Shown here piece after piece: positions 35,206 through 49,200 of a DNA stretch of 64,000 bases. The translations under genes and the position numbers were made by a program. This DNA comes from Symbiodinium kawagutii (Eukaryota > Sar > Dinophyceae > Suessiales > Symbiodiniaceae). The stretch spans positions 3,256 to 67,255 of the forward strand of contig VSDK01018119.1 in NCBI GenBank assembly GCA_009767595.1, given 5' to 3'. The stretch's first letter is position 1; every line of letters starts with the position of its first letter. The notes below the pieces were generated by a model that worked only from the letters and a program-made list of their open reading frames with translations, was not told where the DNA came from and did no database searches.

Positions 35206-38200
35206 TTAAAAGTACTAGCAACACGTACAACAATCACAACAAGTGGTCTCACGAAACACTGCTGGGGATCATAACCCCCAAAGTATGTTTGCCGATCCGG
35301 GCATGAAATCACGGGACAGAATGCGCAAGGCCAGCAGAGACACAAGCACACACACAGAAACCCAATGTGAATATTCTGACAAAAGGGATGCTACCAGTAC
35401 TCCCGAAACTGCTGAAGTGTTTTTGCTCGAAGAACAAATGCTGTGGGGTGAGATGTTTGCTGATTGCTCAGATAGACTAAGTACCCATCTTCCGCTACAG
35501 ATTTGGTGACAAATATTTTGTAGCACTATTGTTTGGCTGCGGTTATGTCCAATTAGGCAACAGGGGTCTACAGATCCTCAGTAAAAACATGAAACATACA
35601 TAGCAAGACTATGAACTCAGGTATTCCCGACTTGACAAAATGCAATTTTGACTGGAAAATCTAGGGTACCGCAAGTCAATTCCCTTATGTTCTTGGAATC
35701 CCCAGAATTCAATTCCCTTCTCTTATTGAGATCCCCGAAATTCAATTCCCTGATGTTTATGGAGCCACATGTGTGTTCCTGGAGGTGGCTGATGGTGATC
35801 GTTGTACCCCCCCTGCTGTGCTTGGACCAGTCGCTGCTCTGCCCTCCAGTAGTGAGTAGTGGGTGGAAATGAAGTTGTCTCCTGAGCGATGTGATCTCAG
35901 ACGATCTCAAATGATTTCTCATCAAATTGCTCCTGTATGGGAATCATGTGGAATAATATATGAACATGAACACAGAAACCACATAGAAAGCATTAATGGC
36001 TTCAGGGAGCCTATGTGGTGAACGGCCTGTGCGCGCTACCCAGTGCCCTTTTTGAGGATTTTGTCACTGACAGGCAGTATTGAGATAAGGTGAAATTCTA
36101 TCACCATTGTGATTCAGTGATTTAGTTTTATCATGTTTTCTCCACACTCCAATTGATCGGGACTTGAACGGAAAGGAAAAAGGTAAAGTGACTCCAGCCG
36201 CTGCCGAACCATAGAGGTTTAACATCCACTGGAGGAGTGAATTTCATGAGCTCAAACCTCTGGCAATGGCTCAAAATAGATCGCTTCATCATAGAACAAA
36301 TATCAACGAACAAATATCAACATGGGGAGGTTCAAAACTGCAGTGCCCCTATGGCTGGGATTGATCTTTCCAACTTCGGTCGTAGCTAAATCACAAGAAA
36401 ACAAACTCAGGTTTGTGAATTCTGATGTAAAGCGACAGCCACATCACAAAGCACGGCCAACAACTGAACGTGGCCATCACAAAACTTCTCCCTGCGGGTC
36501 ATTGTCCACCAGCAACGAAAGCAACAGGCTTGACAACCTAGACAAGCAAATGTAACCAGGTCATACCATGTCCATATCCGAAAGCAGCTCCCCCCACTGC
36601 TGTTGCCAGTTGAGAGACTGGTTTGGTTCACCAAATTGCCTGAATCGCTGCGAGCTTTGGCAAACAAGCGTAAGCTACAGGCAAGAGTCGAAGGCTCGTC
36701 CTTCACAAGGTATGATTTCATATGGAATGAAGATGCACATAATCATAGTTGAAATCAATATTCACAAATTAAGTATCATAAATAATATAGTAGTATAGTA
36801 TTACATTGTATCAAAAAAACATATTCCAACGTCAATGTCAAACAATATTTTGACACATATAAATAGTCTGTTTGTGTTTTGTTATATATGTGGTTAAAGT
36901 AGTTTTATATGAATCAGATATTACATCCTTGGCAGTAGGAATCAACATAAGATTTCTTCAAAAAAGGATATATGTTTTTTTGGGTGGGTTCAAAAAACAG
37001 GATCATACAGGATCACGTAATATGACGTACTCTTGAGCAACAGTTTGTTGATGTGCTACTGATCAGGTACTTTTGACTTTTCATTGCAAAACTACTGACA
37101 ACATGCCATATTATGCCCGTATATGCCCATATCTAACATGACTCCCCCAGTAGCATTCCTGAACACACTCCCTTGGTTTGATAGCAGGTCGAGCTGTCCA
37201 TCCCACAAGACTGTAATTGGTTCCTGTCATCTCAGGTAGGATGCAAACGCTACCACGTCTCCATGGGGCTGATCCCAAATGGTTGCTGCTTACCCCAAGG
37301 CCGTGGCTACCAAAACTGTCATCCGGTGCCCAAAACGGAACTTAGGAAACCTGAGTTTTGACCAGTAAATGTCCGGCTTTCCTGTACATCTTCTCAGGAT
37401 ATTGGGTGTTTCAACGGTACCAACTAATGACACCTGATGCACTGGGGAAGCGCTCAGCACGGGACCATCAGCGATTTGGGTGTTTCTGCTAAGGATAAAC
37501 TGCCAAAGCACTGCCAGTTGGGTTCGCGACATGGACGATTTTCCAACTTGGTATGTTTTTTCTTCGGGATGCCACCATCTGATTTACATGTAAGCACAAG
37601 CTGCAAAGTGTTTCCAAAACCAAGACTGGCCAAAAAATCGGTTGTTTGCACGCCTTGGATCCCAAGCGCAAAAATGGCATAGCCAGCCAATGTTGGGCAA
37701 TGATGGGTGTTACACAACCCAAGTTTTGACAATAACACCACAATTTCTAGGAGTCAGGGTCAAAGGAATCGTTATATTAGCCGCATTGTCACTCTTGACG
37801 GACACAACCCATGCCACTTAACCCACCAGTTGGGAAGTGTTGCAGAATCTCATGCCACTATTACAGTGATCCGCTTATTTCAATCATTATTGCAATCAAT
37901 GCCATTGTGTATCAATATCAGCGATCCACTGCCTTAATTACACTTTTTTGTTCAACCACCATCGGGCAATTGTTGATGCCATATGATCATTTCGTTGACG
38001 TATGTTCATCCTGGATGGGATCACAATTTTGTAATTGCTGAATCTCAATGAATCTCAATCATGCCCTAATCACTTCCTTCTGCAAGTACTCAATCTCAAT
38101 GATTTTGCTGACTCTTCTCGATGCTATCGGAACGGTCATCATGGTTGGCTGGGTACAATACATGCAAGACTTGCTCTATTTGGCAACCATTAAGATATTG

Positions 38201-40430
38201 ATAGATAGAACAAAATGGATCCAAACACTAGACTGGCTATGACTTGCTTTGGTTATATCTCACCTTGCCAGCACTGATATATGGCTAGCACTATGCAAAT
38301 CAATCAGAGTGCAGCAACCGTGACCCTTGGCGCCCAGGTGCCATCAGCAGCATCATCCGAATTGGAATACGCCACCAGATTCGCAACGGAGGCGATCTTC
38401 GCAGCATTGGCTTTCCTGGGATGCGCTGGGCACAGCCAGCACGGCCAGCCATTGAAGTTAGGGCCAGCGCGTTTATGACCCAAAGTTGTGGGCAATGAGT
38501 TGTGGTGGATCATGAGCAATGAATATATAATCTACAGTATGCCAAGAAACACAACAGTATGTCGAGACAAATACATCGTCACAATAAACAAGCTGCATAT
38601 CAACCTCAAAACTGAAGCCAAAATTCTGAGTTGTTCCATGGGTTGCGATTTCTAGACTTCCTCTATTGTTGGGGTAACGATACCAATCAACAGGGGGGAA
38701 TTTCTAAAATGTCACATGTCAACACATGTTCGTTCTGCGGGCCACAAGATTGGATATGAATTTCACAGACAAACGAGCGCAACTCAGATGTGATGCTGCT
38801 AGTTCGAAGATCTTGATGTGCCCAGAAAGGTATCCCTTTCCGAAATGCTTAATCCACGAAACACAAAATATTGATGGCTGAATGGTTTGATGGCTCTTTG
38901 ATGACTATTTGGTTCCCATTTAAGAACCTCAAGAAGTGCCCAAATTGGGCTAAACGTCCGATCCAAGCTCAAGGATTGCAAGTTTGGTCGCCATGCAGTC
39001 GAGTCATGAAAAAATGAACTCATGGTTTAGTTGACTCACGGTGTAATCAGCTGATTTATCAACCATTCTTGTGATTACGATTAACGTGACAGGGCAAGGC
39101 CCAATCAGAGGAGTCCGGCTGTATCTCGTTTGCAGTTGTTACAAGCTGACGGAAAAAAGAAAACAGCGGCATTGATTGTAGGGAGACTGTAGTATCCAGG
39201 TTACCAAAGGGTTCCATCTGGGCGTAGCAGTTATAGCAGCTGTATCTAGCTGTTCAAATCCCAGGAACCAACGCCCGGGGAGTGTGGTCCTTGGGGGGCT
39301 GTTGTTTCATGGTGATTGGCATCAGCTGAGCAGTTTCGGCATTTCATCGCCTNNNNNNNNNNNNNNNNNNNNNNNNNNNNNNNTTGGTTCATTGAGCATT
39401 ATATCAGTGACAAGATTGAATAAACACACATCAGTCGAAAGCCAATGATTGGGAACTGCTTTGTTTCTTTCAAATCATCAGGGCCCTTGGAAAGGGCTTT
39501 TAAGAAATTGGTTTTAGCAGCTTTTTTCAGAACGCCCTTGTCCCACTCACGAGCTTAGCGATGGTGAGGATGAAGCGAAGTTTAGACACCCCAAGTCATA
39601 CCATGTTCGGTATGGAGTTAGTCGAAATAAAGGAAGCAGCTTTACGGCAATGAGTTGAAGGAGTTTGAGGTCTGGTTTCAGCAAACCAAGTACCTTTCAG
39701 GATTTTGGCATCCTGGTCTTTGCCATGTCTCTGTTGATGCGCCACTTGAATGGTGTGGATCGGAATGTCTGGTGCTGCGGTGACGGTGTCGAGGGGATTG
39801 GGCGTGGTGGTAATCCTGGTGGCAAAGGCCACACTTTCGTACATGGCGACGATAGCCAGCAACTGACCTGAGTGGCGTTCATCGAATGACATCTGGAAGT
39901 CATGGCTGATGGTTTTGTCATGTCCAGCAATCAGAGGATGACCTCTTTGGCCGCCGAAAATTGGGTCAAGGTATTCCCCGTTGAAGCAGTTCATCGAACA
40001 AAAGCTGAAACCGCAGTCTGTTCATGTCAATTCTTATAGGACTAAAACAATCTACAAAATTAAAGTATATAAGTATCATTCAGATCCTGATTCGTGATGG
40101 TAAGTTTTTATTTCCGTTTCAAAGTGGGATTCACAGGAATTGACCATGGGTGATAATGGGATTTGCCAGAATTAAACACAGGTTGAACCCTTAGCAGTTT
40201 ATATAGTGTTAATGGTTCACGTGGTGAAGATAATGGGTCGTGTCCCAAATCACACCACCAAGCGCGATCAATCTTGCACAGCCCGCAGATTGCACCATTG
40301 CGACCATGTTCCAAAGCCAGGTAAAATATAGTATTATTCCCAACAACAAATCAGCTCGTAGAAGCCCGAAGAACAGGCTGATCATGTATTCATGTGTGTA
40401 TGAGTAATTCTGCGGCTGTTTGTTTGCATA
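35206..40430. other. Gene-free region with short assembly gap
   Basis: No frame resembles a known protein. The longest (132 codons, minus, 39596-39994) has no recognisable motif. It includes 31 N at 39353-39383. No tandem repeats of note. Confidence 0.5.
39353..39383. other. Assembly gap (31 N)
   Basis: A run of 31 N. Confidence 0.99.
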
Positions 40431-40520
40431 AGGTGTGTGTGTGTATATGTACGTGTGTTTGTGTGTGTGTGTGTGTTTGAACGTATGTGTGTGTGTGTGA
40501 ACGAATGTGTGTGTGTGTGT
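40431..40520. repeat. (TG)n microsatellite, interrupted
   Basis: TG runs broken by TATATGTACG and GAACG over about 90 bp. Confidence 0.9.
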
Positions 40521-40599
40521 ATCTTGCGTGTTCCAAAAAAAACATATGAACAAAAAACAAATAAAACACAAGTGTGGCAAATATCACATAGTCTGATAC

Positions 40600-40935
40600 T
40601 CTTTCTGTCATCTTATCTGGCACGGATCCTGGTGTTCTATGTGGATCTATGTGGCACATCTTCGGGCATTCTGTCTGGCATACATTACCGACGTTCTATC
40701 TGACATATCTTTTGGCATATCTTCTGGTGCTCTATCTATCTGGGATACCTTCCGACATTCTACCTAGCATACCCTCTGACATTCTGACTGAGTTGTATCT
40801 AGCAGATCTGGTGACATCCTTACTAGCATTCTATCTGGCATATCTTCTGGCGTTCTTTCTGGCACTCTAGCTGGCATATATTCTGCCGCCATTCTTTGGG
40901 GCATATATTCTGGTGTTCTATCTGCTTTATCTTCT
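40600..40935. repeat. Degenerate 12-bp minisatellite, locus 3
   Basis: The same TTCTATCTGGCATAT-like units as at 17.05 and 18.12 kb, in the same orientation. The minus strand reads TPEDMPDRMLVRM. Confidence 0.75.
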
Positions 40936-41394
40936 GGCATTCTCACAGGCTGCTGGCATAGGGATCTGCAGCTCTCGATATACGGCTGTCCGGCTGGGAT
41001 GGCATCTGGCTCTCGCAGCAAGTGCAAAACGGCACCCAGATCTGCAGCTGGAAGAGAGAAATAAAAGAGAACCTGGAGGTTAAGTTGGGGGAGGAGGTGG
41101 GGGAGGATGTGGGAAGAGGTGGATAGGTGGATGATAGGTGGATGGGTGGGGTGGGAGGGAGAACACAGCTCTGATAAACCCAACGACCCTCACCTGGCAG
41201 GTGGGGAAAAAACAAATCAGAGGGCAACAAAAAGCAGCATACCGTCAAAGGTATATAATTACGTAGTTTCGTCGCTGTTCTGTTTTGCTATTTGCTGTTT
41301 TTTTAGCTGTTCCATTTCTTTCTGGCTAGTAAATGCTTAAGATCTTTAATGTTCATATTCAGGTATGTAAATGCACATGTCATCCTTATTCGCA
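40936..41394. other. Gene-free region
   Basis: Unique sequence with a G-rich stretch (GGGGGAGGAGGTGGGGGAGG-like) at 41088-41160. No gene seen. Confidence 0.5.
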
Positions 41395-41805
41395 CATACA
41401 TACATACATACATACATACATACATACATACATACATACACACAAACATACATTACATTACATTGCATTAGGGTACATTACATTATGTTCCACTACACTA
41501 CACTACACTACACTACATTATATTACATGACATGACATGACACGACATTACATTACATTACATTATCACTCCACTACACTACATTACACTACATTACGTT
41601 ACGTTACTTTACATGGCATTACATGACATTACATTACATTATGTTACACTCCACTACACTACATTACACTACATTACGTTTACATGGCGTTACATGACAT
41701 TACATTACATTACATTGCATTACATACATTGCATTGCATTTCATCACATAATATAACATCACATTCCATTACATTACATTACATTACAATGCAATACCAG
41801 ACAAC
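41395..41805. repeat. (ACAT)n grading into (CATTA)n / (CACTA)n
   Basis: Thirteen or so ACAT units, then CATTACATTACATTA and CACTACACTAC runs to 41800. One block (ACATTATGTT(C/A)CACT...CACTACATTACACTA) is repeated. Confidence 0.9.
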
Positions 41806-42595
41806 ACAATACATATACATATACATTTAATATACAGATATAGATACAAATACATATACATATACATATACAAAAACATATACATGCACATGTACATATA
41901 CAAATACATATACAAATACATATACATGTACATGTACATATACATGTACATATACAAATACATATACATGTACATGTACATATACATGTACATATACAAA
42001 TACATATACATGTACATGTACATATACATGTACATATACAAATACATATACATGTACATGTACATATACATGTACATATACAAATACATATACATGTACA
42101 TGCACATATGCATATACATACACATATACATGTACATATACATATTCATATACATAGACATATACATATACATGTACATATACATGTACATATACATATT
42201 ATATATATACATATTCATATACATATACAAATACATATACATATACATGTACAAAAACATATACATGTACATGTACATATACATATACATATACAAATAC
42301 ATATACATGTACATGTACATATACAAATACATATACATGTACATGTACATATACATGTACATATACAAATACATATAAATGTACATGCACATATGCATAT
42401 ACATACACATATACATGTACATATACACATGTACATAGATACATGTACATATACATATACATGTACATATACATATTCATATACATAGACATATACATAT
42501 ACATGTACATATACATGTACATATACATATAATATATTTACATATTCATATACATATACAAATACAAATACATATACATACAGATACATACAGTA
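41806..42595. repeat. ATACAT/GTACAT array with 42-bp higher-order unit and internal duplication
   Basis: From about 41915 to 42090 a 42-bp unit (CAAATACATATACATGTACA, TGTACATATACATGTACATA, TA) is repeated four times. A block at about 42087-42250, marked by TGCACATATGCATATACATA and ATATTCATATACATAGACAT, recurs at about 42369-42560, a duplication within the array. Confidence 0.9.
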
Positions 42596-42839
42596 CATAC
42601 ATATCCTCTCATATCTTCACATATCCTCACACATCCCCACCTGTACATACATACCCCTATGTATCCCCCTACACGTCCATACAGATCCCTACGTATCCCT
42701 ACATATACATACACTGACATACGTATACATACATATACATACGTACACATGCATAGATATACACAAACATACGTAGACGTACATAGACGTACATAGATAC
42801 ATACATAAATACATACATGGATCATAGATACATACGTAC
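42596..42839. repeat. Decayed TACAT repeat
   Basis: TACATA, TACGTA and CCTCACATATC words continue the array in degenerate form. Confidence 0.7.
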
Positions 42840-42944
42840 GGGTGCTTCTCAAAATAGGGGTACCCTCATATCAACCAATGTTCACCATTTATATTAATAA
42901 ACAAATCATTTTGTGGGGTAGGTCCTCTATTTTGAGAAACGCCC
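42840..42944. mobile_element. MITE-like element, family II, copy 1
   Basis: Left GGGTGCTTCTCAAAATAGGG and right CCTCTATTTTGAGAAACGCCC form an inverted repeat of about 20 bp with three mismatches. 105 bp, no coding potential. It sits between the TACAT array and a (TA)n tract. Confidence 0.8.
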
Positions 42945-42967
42945 ATATACTCTACATGTGTGCGTGT

Positions 42968-42972
42968 GAATA

Positions 42973-43019
<47 letters not shown>

Positions 43020-43022
43020 GCA
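42968..43022. repeat. (TA)n microsatellite
   Basis: About 26 TA dinucleotides with one CATATA interruption. Confidence 0.95.
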
Positions 43023-43679
43023 TATATACATGCAAAATTCTCCCTTTGTTAGGGGGTGAAGGCGGGGCATTTCCATTTTGTAGATACATATTGTCTCTTG
43101 TATGTTTTCGGTGGGTTTTGGGCACTACAAAATCACATCCGGTTTGCTGCAAAAAAAAAGAAAAACAAATGACAGAACCCAACCTACTCAATTGGGTGCA
43201 CCTGGCCGATATATGACTTCTCCAGAAGATGATGGACCGGAAATGAAGACTCAATATATCAACCACTAGTTTGCATCATCTTGTCCTCAAACATAACCAT
43301 TTTGTAGAGACCAATGATTTGTGCCTGCTCCAAACACCAGCCCGTTTTGCAGAGACACGAAATGAATCCAAATTAGTCCCATTGATCCCCAGATTCCAAG
43401 AGCATTCAGTTGCCTCATGGAGCCTAGTTCTGCTTACATCCACATGACACCTGCTATGAGTAGTCCCTGAATCCATTTACAACATGGCATCCAAATGCCT
43501 AGAACATGAAGGAGTCGAGGCGCCATCCAACCATGTCCATGCATCATCAAGCACCCGACAAAAACAATTCCACAAAATGATGCCTTTCAGGGCAGATTTT
43601 CTGACCATGAAAAAAACCAAAAGTTTCACTTCAAAAAAATTGGACCCTTAAGGTCTGTCGTTCTGTAGGGGAAATGGCT
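43023..43679. other. Gene-free region
   Basis: Unique sequence. No protein-like frame, RNA gene or repeat recognised. Confidence 0.55.
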
Positions 43680-43910
43680 GGGAGTAGCATACATATGCAT
43701 GCCAATACATACCAACCAATACATACCTTCCAATACATACCAATACCAATACATACCAATACCAATACATACCAAAACATAGATACCAAGACCCGACATT
43801 ACACTACATTCACTACATTGCACTACACTCAACTACACTACACTATACTACAACTACACTACACTAAACTACAACTACACTACACTACACTACACTACAT
43901 TAAACTGTTG
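43680..43910. repeat. (ATACATACCA)n then (CACTACA)n repeats
   Basis: ATACATACCA/ATACCA units to about 43790, then CACTACACTA/ACAACTACA units. Confidence 0.9.
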
Positions 43911-44786
43911 CATATATACGTCCAGGCATGCGTACGGTACATATGTGCCCATACGACGTACGCTACACAACTGTGATTGTTGATTTACCATGCACCATAA
44001 GAGCCGATGCGACGTAACGATGCGACCAGTGTTAAGGATGGCCTGGCCACATATGGTAATGTTGGTCAGTGATGTTTATGTAGTGCTGGCTAAAAGCCAT
44101 GGTTCATTAATCAAAATCAATGATGTTCATGATGGTATATTCTGTATCAATGATTCATGATTCATGATGCTTAATCATGGTTAATAATGGTTGATGGTGA
44201 TAATATCATGGTAATGATTGCAACAATGATAGTATCATATGCACTCAATCCAAGAACATCGAACTTCCATGTAGGCATGCTGAGAGGCGAGTAGTCTCTA
44301 TCCATGTCTAACCATGCCTTTTTTGCTTGATTCAAGAAATCTTATTTTGTAAAACAATCTGTCATATCATTCAATGACTACTCACAACATCAAAAATATG
44401 TCGCCAATGTCTATTTTTCATGGATTTGTTTCGTTTCTCTCCACGTCCAGAAGATAGACATGAGCGGAACTCCAAAGCAATCAGCATATTGTCATCAGTA
44501 CCATGGAATCTAATATCGACGCAACCATACCAGGCGTCACCACAAACATCACGAGAATGCTTCTTGTTCTGAGAAACACACAATTTGGGGGCTCCCCAAC
44601 GTCATAAGTTTGTAGGTGTGCAAATGTAGAGATTAACAACCACCTCAAAGACCCCTGTGCAGTCACCACAGGAAGCTCATGATTCGACTGAGCGAAAAAC
44701 ACCCTGCTGTTTCCGTGATTTCCTGTACTCGCAAGATGCTGCTGGTTTGTATCATCCTACTTGGATGACCAACTATGATAGCTAAT

Positions 44787-44877
44787 CCGGTTGGTGGTTC
44801 TATTTCCAGGAATACTTGATAATCAGCCAACCATATTTGTAAATACTGGGGAAAATGAAACATAAACCACCAATCAG
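44787..44877. mobile_element. MITE-like element, family I, copy 5 (diverged)
   Basis: Starts CCGGTTGGTGGTTCTATTTC and ends AAACCACCAATCAG. The internal AATCAGCCAACCA and GGGGAAAATGAAA blocks follow the family order. 91 bp. Confidence 0.6.
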
Positions 44878-45739
44878 TACCTCTGAGCAACGCTCACATC
44901 CGGGCAACTCACGCGCCACTAAAGTAGAAGTAGCTGCTTTACCAAAGCTGGTTTTCTGGTTCACAGTACCTACAATAATAAATCTGGTGATTTTACCTAT
45001 TAATAAAGCTGATATTAGATTAGCTTCGATTAGCTTCTGTGGCTTCCGGGGCTCCCAGGTTGCTAAAGGGTCCCAGTTGATGCTTCCACCCCAACGGCGC
45101 CGCACAAGCGTTGTGCAACCGTGGCGCTTTGAAATGAAGTGCCCAAGCGATCAATTTTGATGACCTCGCACGGCGCTGGACCCTGCAACTCATCCAATTA
45201 GAAGCCTTGATGGCAGCGAACTTAAGTACGAACTCAGGTCTTATTCAAGGATTATCCAAGCATATCTAAGTCTATTTGAATATGTTCAAGTGCTGTTCAA
45301 TTATCTTTAAGTATATTCAAGTACTATCTCAGTATGTTTAAGTAACATAAGACTTTTTTGACTCTTGAGCTCAAAGTCTCCATGGCCATTCCTTGTGGTT
45401 TACGGCCTGCACCCCAACCTGGATTGCACGATGACTTTGAAAACCGGCTGTAAATGTAAGTGTTACTTAGCGCATCTCCGGCCGTTAATTAGGTTTCAAA
45501 GTCCCAAAGCGTTGTGAAGTTAAGAGCAGGTGAACCGGCTAACGAATCTTGTCAAAAAAATACAGGAACATATCCTGGAAAGTGACTGATTTGCCATCAT
45601 GTCTGCTCGTTTCCTGATATTTTTGCTGTAAACCAAGCGGTTGAATACCGGTAGATACCATGATTGCCACTGTTGAATGTTTACAATTTACAAAGCGTCA
45701 ATCTATCATATACAGTAACCATTGTACACCATGATTACC

Positions 45740-46265
45740 CAACCATGGGCCAAAACGGGCCCAACTTGCGCCGAGGATGGGTCAAAATGACATCAACATG
45801 CGCCCAACATGCGGCAAGATTGGCTCAAACATGCCCTACCATCAAGCAAGAGCTGCTCGACATGGCCCACCAACAGGGCGGCAATATCCCCCAATAGGCG
45901 CCACCAACAGCGACAGGCAAGCACGCCAAACAGCGCACTCATTTGACACCACATTTTGGGTTGCGACAAGTGCGCTTCAGGGGGTCCAAGCTCAGGCCAA
46001 AACGGGGTGATGCGGTCTAATGTGAGCCCAACATGTGCAGAAGCTTGCCCAACATCTTGCCCCAACAGTAGCCCAACACATCGCAAGATGTGCCCGCTGA
46101 CTCGCACCATCGACCCAACACGACGGCCCAACGTGGTGGCCCAGGCAAGGTCTCACCAACAGCAACAGGGAGGCACACCAAACAACGCATTTGACACCAT
46201 TTTTTGAGCCGCAAATGGGTGCCCTTCGGGGGAGTCCAAACTTTGGGCCAACATGGGGTGAAGAT
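45740..46265. repeat. Two diverged tandem copies of a roughly 260-bp unit
   Basis: The second half repeats the order of landmarks in the first: GCCCAACATG, CACCAACAGCGACAGGCAAG or CACCAACAGCAACAGGGAGG, CACACCAAACA, ATTTGACACCA, GGGGGTCCAA or GGGGAGTCCAA, and GGCCAAAACGGGGTGA or GGCCAACATGGGGTGA. The copies are well diverged and contain no consistent frame. Confidence 0.8.
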
Positions 46266-49200
46266 GGCTCCAATGCGGTTCAATGATTTTCAATGTGTCT
46301 TGCAGCGCCTGCCCTCATAGACTATGACTATGGTGCTGCACTCTGCATTCCATGGTGCGCGCGGCCCTAGCCGCCAGCAGCGCGAATAGTCCCATGGACT
46401 ATGAAGCCCTCCGTCCACAAAAGTTTCAATGGCCACGATGGATCAGTGGTGTGCAGCTCTTGCATTTTGAGAGTAAACCCAGCTCCCTCGGGGTAAAACC
46501 GGGCTGTCGGGACCTGTTGGGGTGAAGCCAATAGATTGTTGAAAACGGGTCAGGGTAAGTTGAGAATTCCAACTTGTTCAAGTATCGACAACATCCCTCC
46601 AAAATTGTCGTGCAAGTGTAAAGCACACCTAAAACATCCTGGAAAACCCCAAGGATTCCCCTAAGGAATCCCTTGTTTGTAGGGATTTTTGTCCGGCTGT
46701 TTTAGGTAATCCGCTTTTTTGGTTTCGCTGGAGTTCCATGTCTGTGATTTACCCAGTAGAACTAAACATGTCCTGCGAGGGATGGATATCTCACATGACA
46801 GGAAGGTATCCACAGCGTTTGATGCACTGGGATAACAAACTGGTCTGATGTCAAACTCTGTAGTTAGGACTTTGGCTGCCAACAAACTTACTCACAAACA
46901 TGGCTCCAAACCATGGCTCCGGTCCTAACTGCTGGCAATCGATGGCAGTTGTCCCAGTCATGGTGTACTACCCACGCCCACACATGGTACTTTGATGTAC
47001 TTTGCCTACTATTGATGGTCCTTCTTGGATGACTCGCAATGGTCCTTATTGGATCACTGGTCGTGGGTACCACCATGGCGAACTGGACAAACGATGAAAA
47101 TCATGACCCAGGCGGCCCAGGCCAAGGTGATCCTTACTGTAACCCCCCCGGTGCCTCCACGGCCGTCACGGCATTGGTGTTGCTCACGGCAGGCCTTGGG
47201 CGCAACATGGCAGCCTTCTGTTGATACCCTTTGTTTCACCCATCCCAAAAAGGGGTTATACTTATTTATACCCCCTCAAAAGGAAGGTTTTGGGTGCCAA
47301 TGGTATGCTGAAGTAGATAGAATATCAGTCATTGGACCATCCACAAGGCTGGTAAATGGTTTGAATGTTGAAGCTGGCGTTGGTTCTACTCCAGGATATT
47401 TTGGTGTTGAGATAGAACCAACAACTTGCTATTTGAATACATAAAATATAACAAGAACCATTGTCAACCATTTAGTCAATATGTATTCAAAATTCATTCT
47501 GAGACATCCAAGTGAACATGTGATGTATTGATACATGGAATCCACCATATACCGTATTTCGATAGATGGTTGCTGCAACAGTCTTGATACCTCATACTTT
47601 GAAATAGACAGTGCACAAATAGTTCAACATGTTGAAATGCAAATATGTATCCGACTGGAGCAGTAGATATGTCAGATCCAGCATGGATTTATCATCTCAT
47701 CCTATACAGTAGATTGGATCAGACTGACGATGGCGATATGTACAGTAACAAATCCAGGGTGACGGGACTCTGTCCAACCAATAATAGATCTATCCCGCCA
47801 ATCATGTGGATATACAAAAATATATATATATATACAAGACTAGCGGATCCAAGAAATAGATAGCAAACAACATAAGGGCTACTTTTGAAGATACTTACTA
47901 CATACATGATACATACAACATACATACATTATCATATGCCTCACAGTTTTGGTATATCATATGGTGCACTTTCTGTACATACCGACTTCCTAATCCAGGC
48001 ACGGTCACTGAGAGCCTGAACAAACATGGAAAACAGAGACCTAATTGCAACCATAGGAAAAACTATCACCAGCAATAGGAATATATAGATAAACTATAGG
48101 AAACACCAGCAATAATGGAATAAAGACATTTAGGAATATGGATAAACTATGGGAAACATATCACCGACCATTACCTTGAGCCACCAGCAATCATATATAG
48201 ATACCAGCTCTTTTTTCCATTACCTTCTAGGCATGGTAGATCCAGATGAATCTACGAACCAGTATTGATATTCCCACAAATAGCTTTTGATTTAGGATCA
48301 AACATAGGATTTTACGAAGGTGGATTTTCCATGATCTAACATTCATCCAGTACCTGAGGGTGCGGAAAGCAAGAGCATATTCACACACGGACCCGGGAAA
48401 AAAGGTCGTAGCCTGAGAGTGTGTAAGTATCCACGGAACCATTTTGGAAGTCAACATGTGATAATTGATAGACAACTTACAACCACATATTCTTGCCCAT
48501 TGTGCAACATTACCAACCACTTTAAGCTAAACATCAACCATGTCGAATGACTATTAAGTACTACCAATCATTGCTGTATTGCTTGAAAGCATGATCAAGC
48601 ATTTGAAACAACTTCTGATTGTTGTCAATCATTTTCAATCATTTGAATCCCACAAACCACTGGCAACCCACACTATCAATCATTATCATTATTCAATCAG
48701 TACCAATCATTACCAATCAATATTAAACATCAACTATGGTCGACCATGGTAATGATTGAACATATTCAACACAATATAAACATCAACTATCAGTTATTAA
48801 ACATCTTGATCGACCATACTTATAACATCAACTATGGTCGACCATGACCATTGGCTCAGCTCCAGACTCGTAAGCAGCTTGCAACTCATTCCACTGACTC
48901 TTGGCAGCCAGAAGGCCTCAACCAATGATGGTCCGTGGCAAATTCACCTGGTTTACCTACTAAAACTGGCGATTTTAACTTCCAGAGTTTGATTGGTTGA
49001 AAGTGAACTCTGAATCGATGATTGATCGTCAATTGGTTGAAAATTAACTACTTAAATGAATTGATGCTTGATTGACGGCGAATCTGATGATTACATATGA
49101 CTACCCTCTGGGAATCAATGAAATGGAAACTAAACATCAGCAGTTTTGATAGGGAAGCCAAATACAAATGGTGGATTTTCCGCTTCCAGTTGAATTTGCC

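Noticed and set aside
41446-41800. CATTA/CACTA repeats as telomeric sequence
   Set aside because: The units do not match TTTAGGG-type repeats and the tract is internal and irregular.
41784-42488. Long MYMYMY / YIYKYI frames
   Set aside because: Translation of the ATACAT array on both strands.
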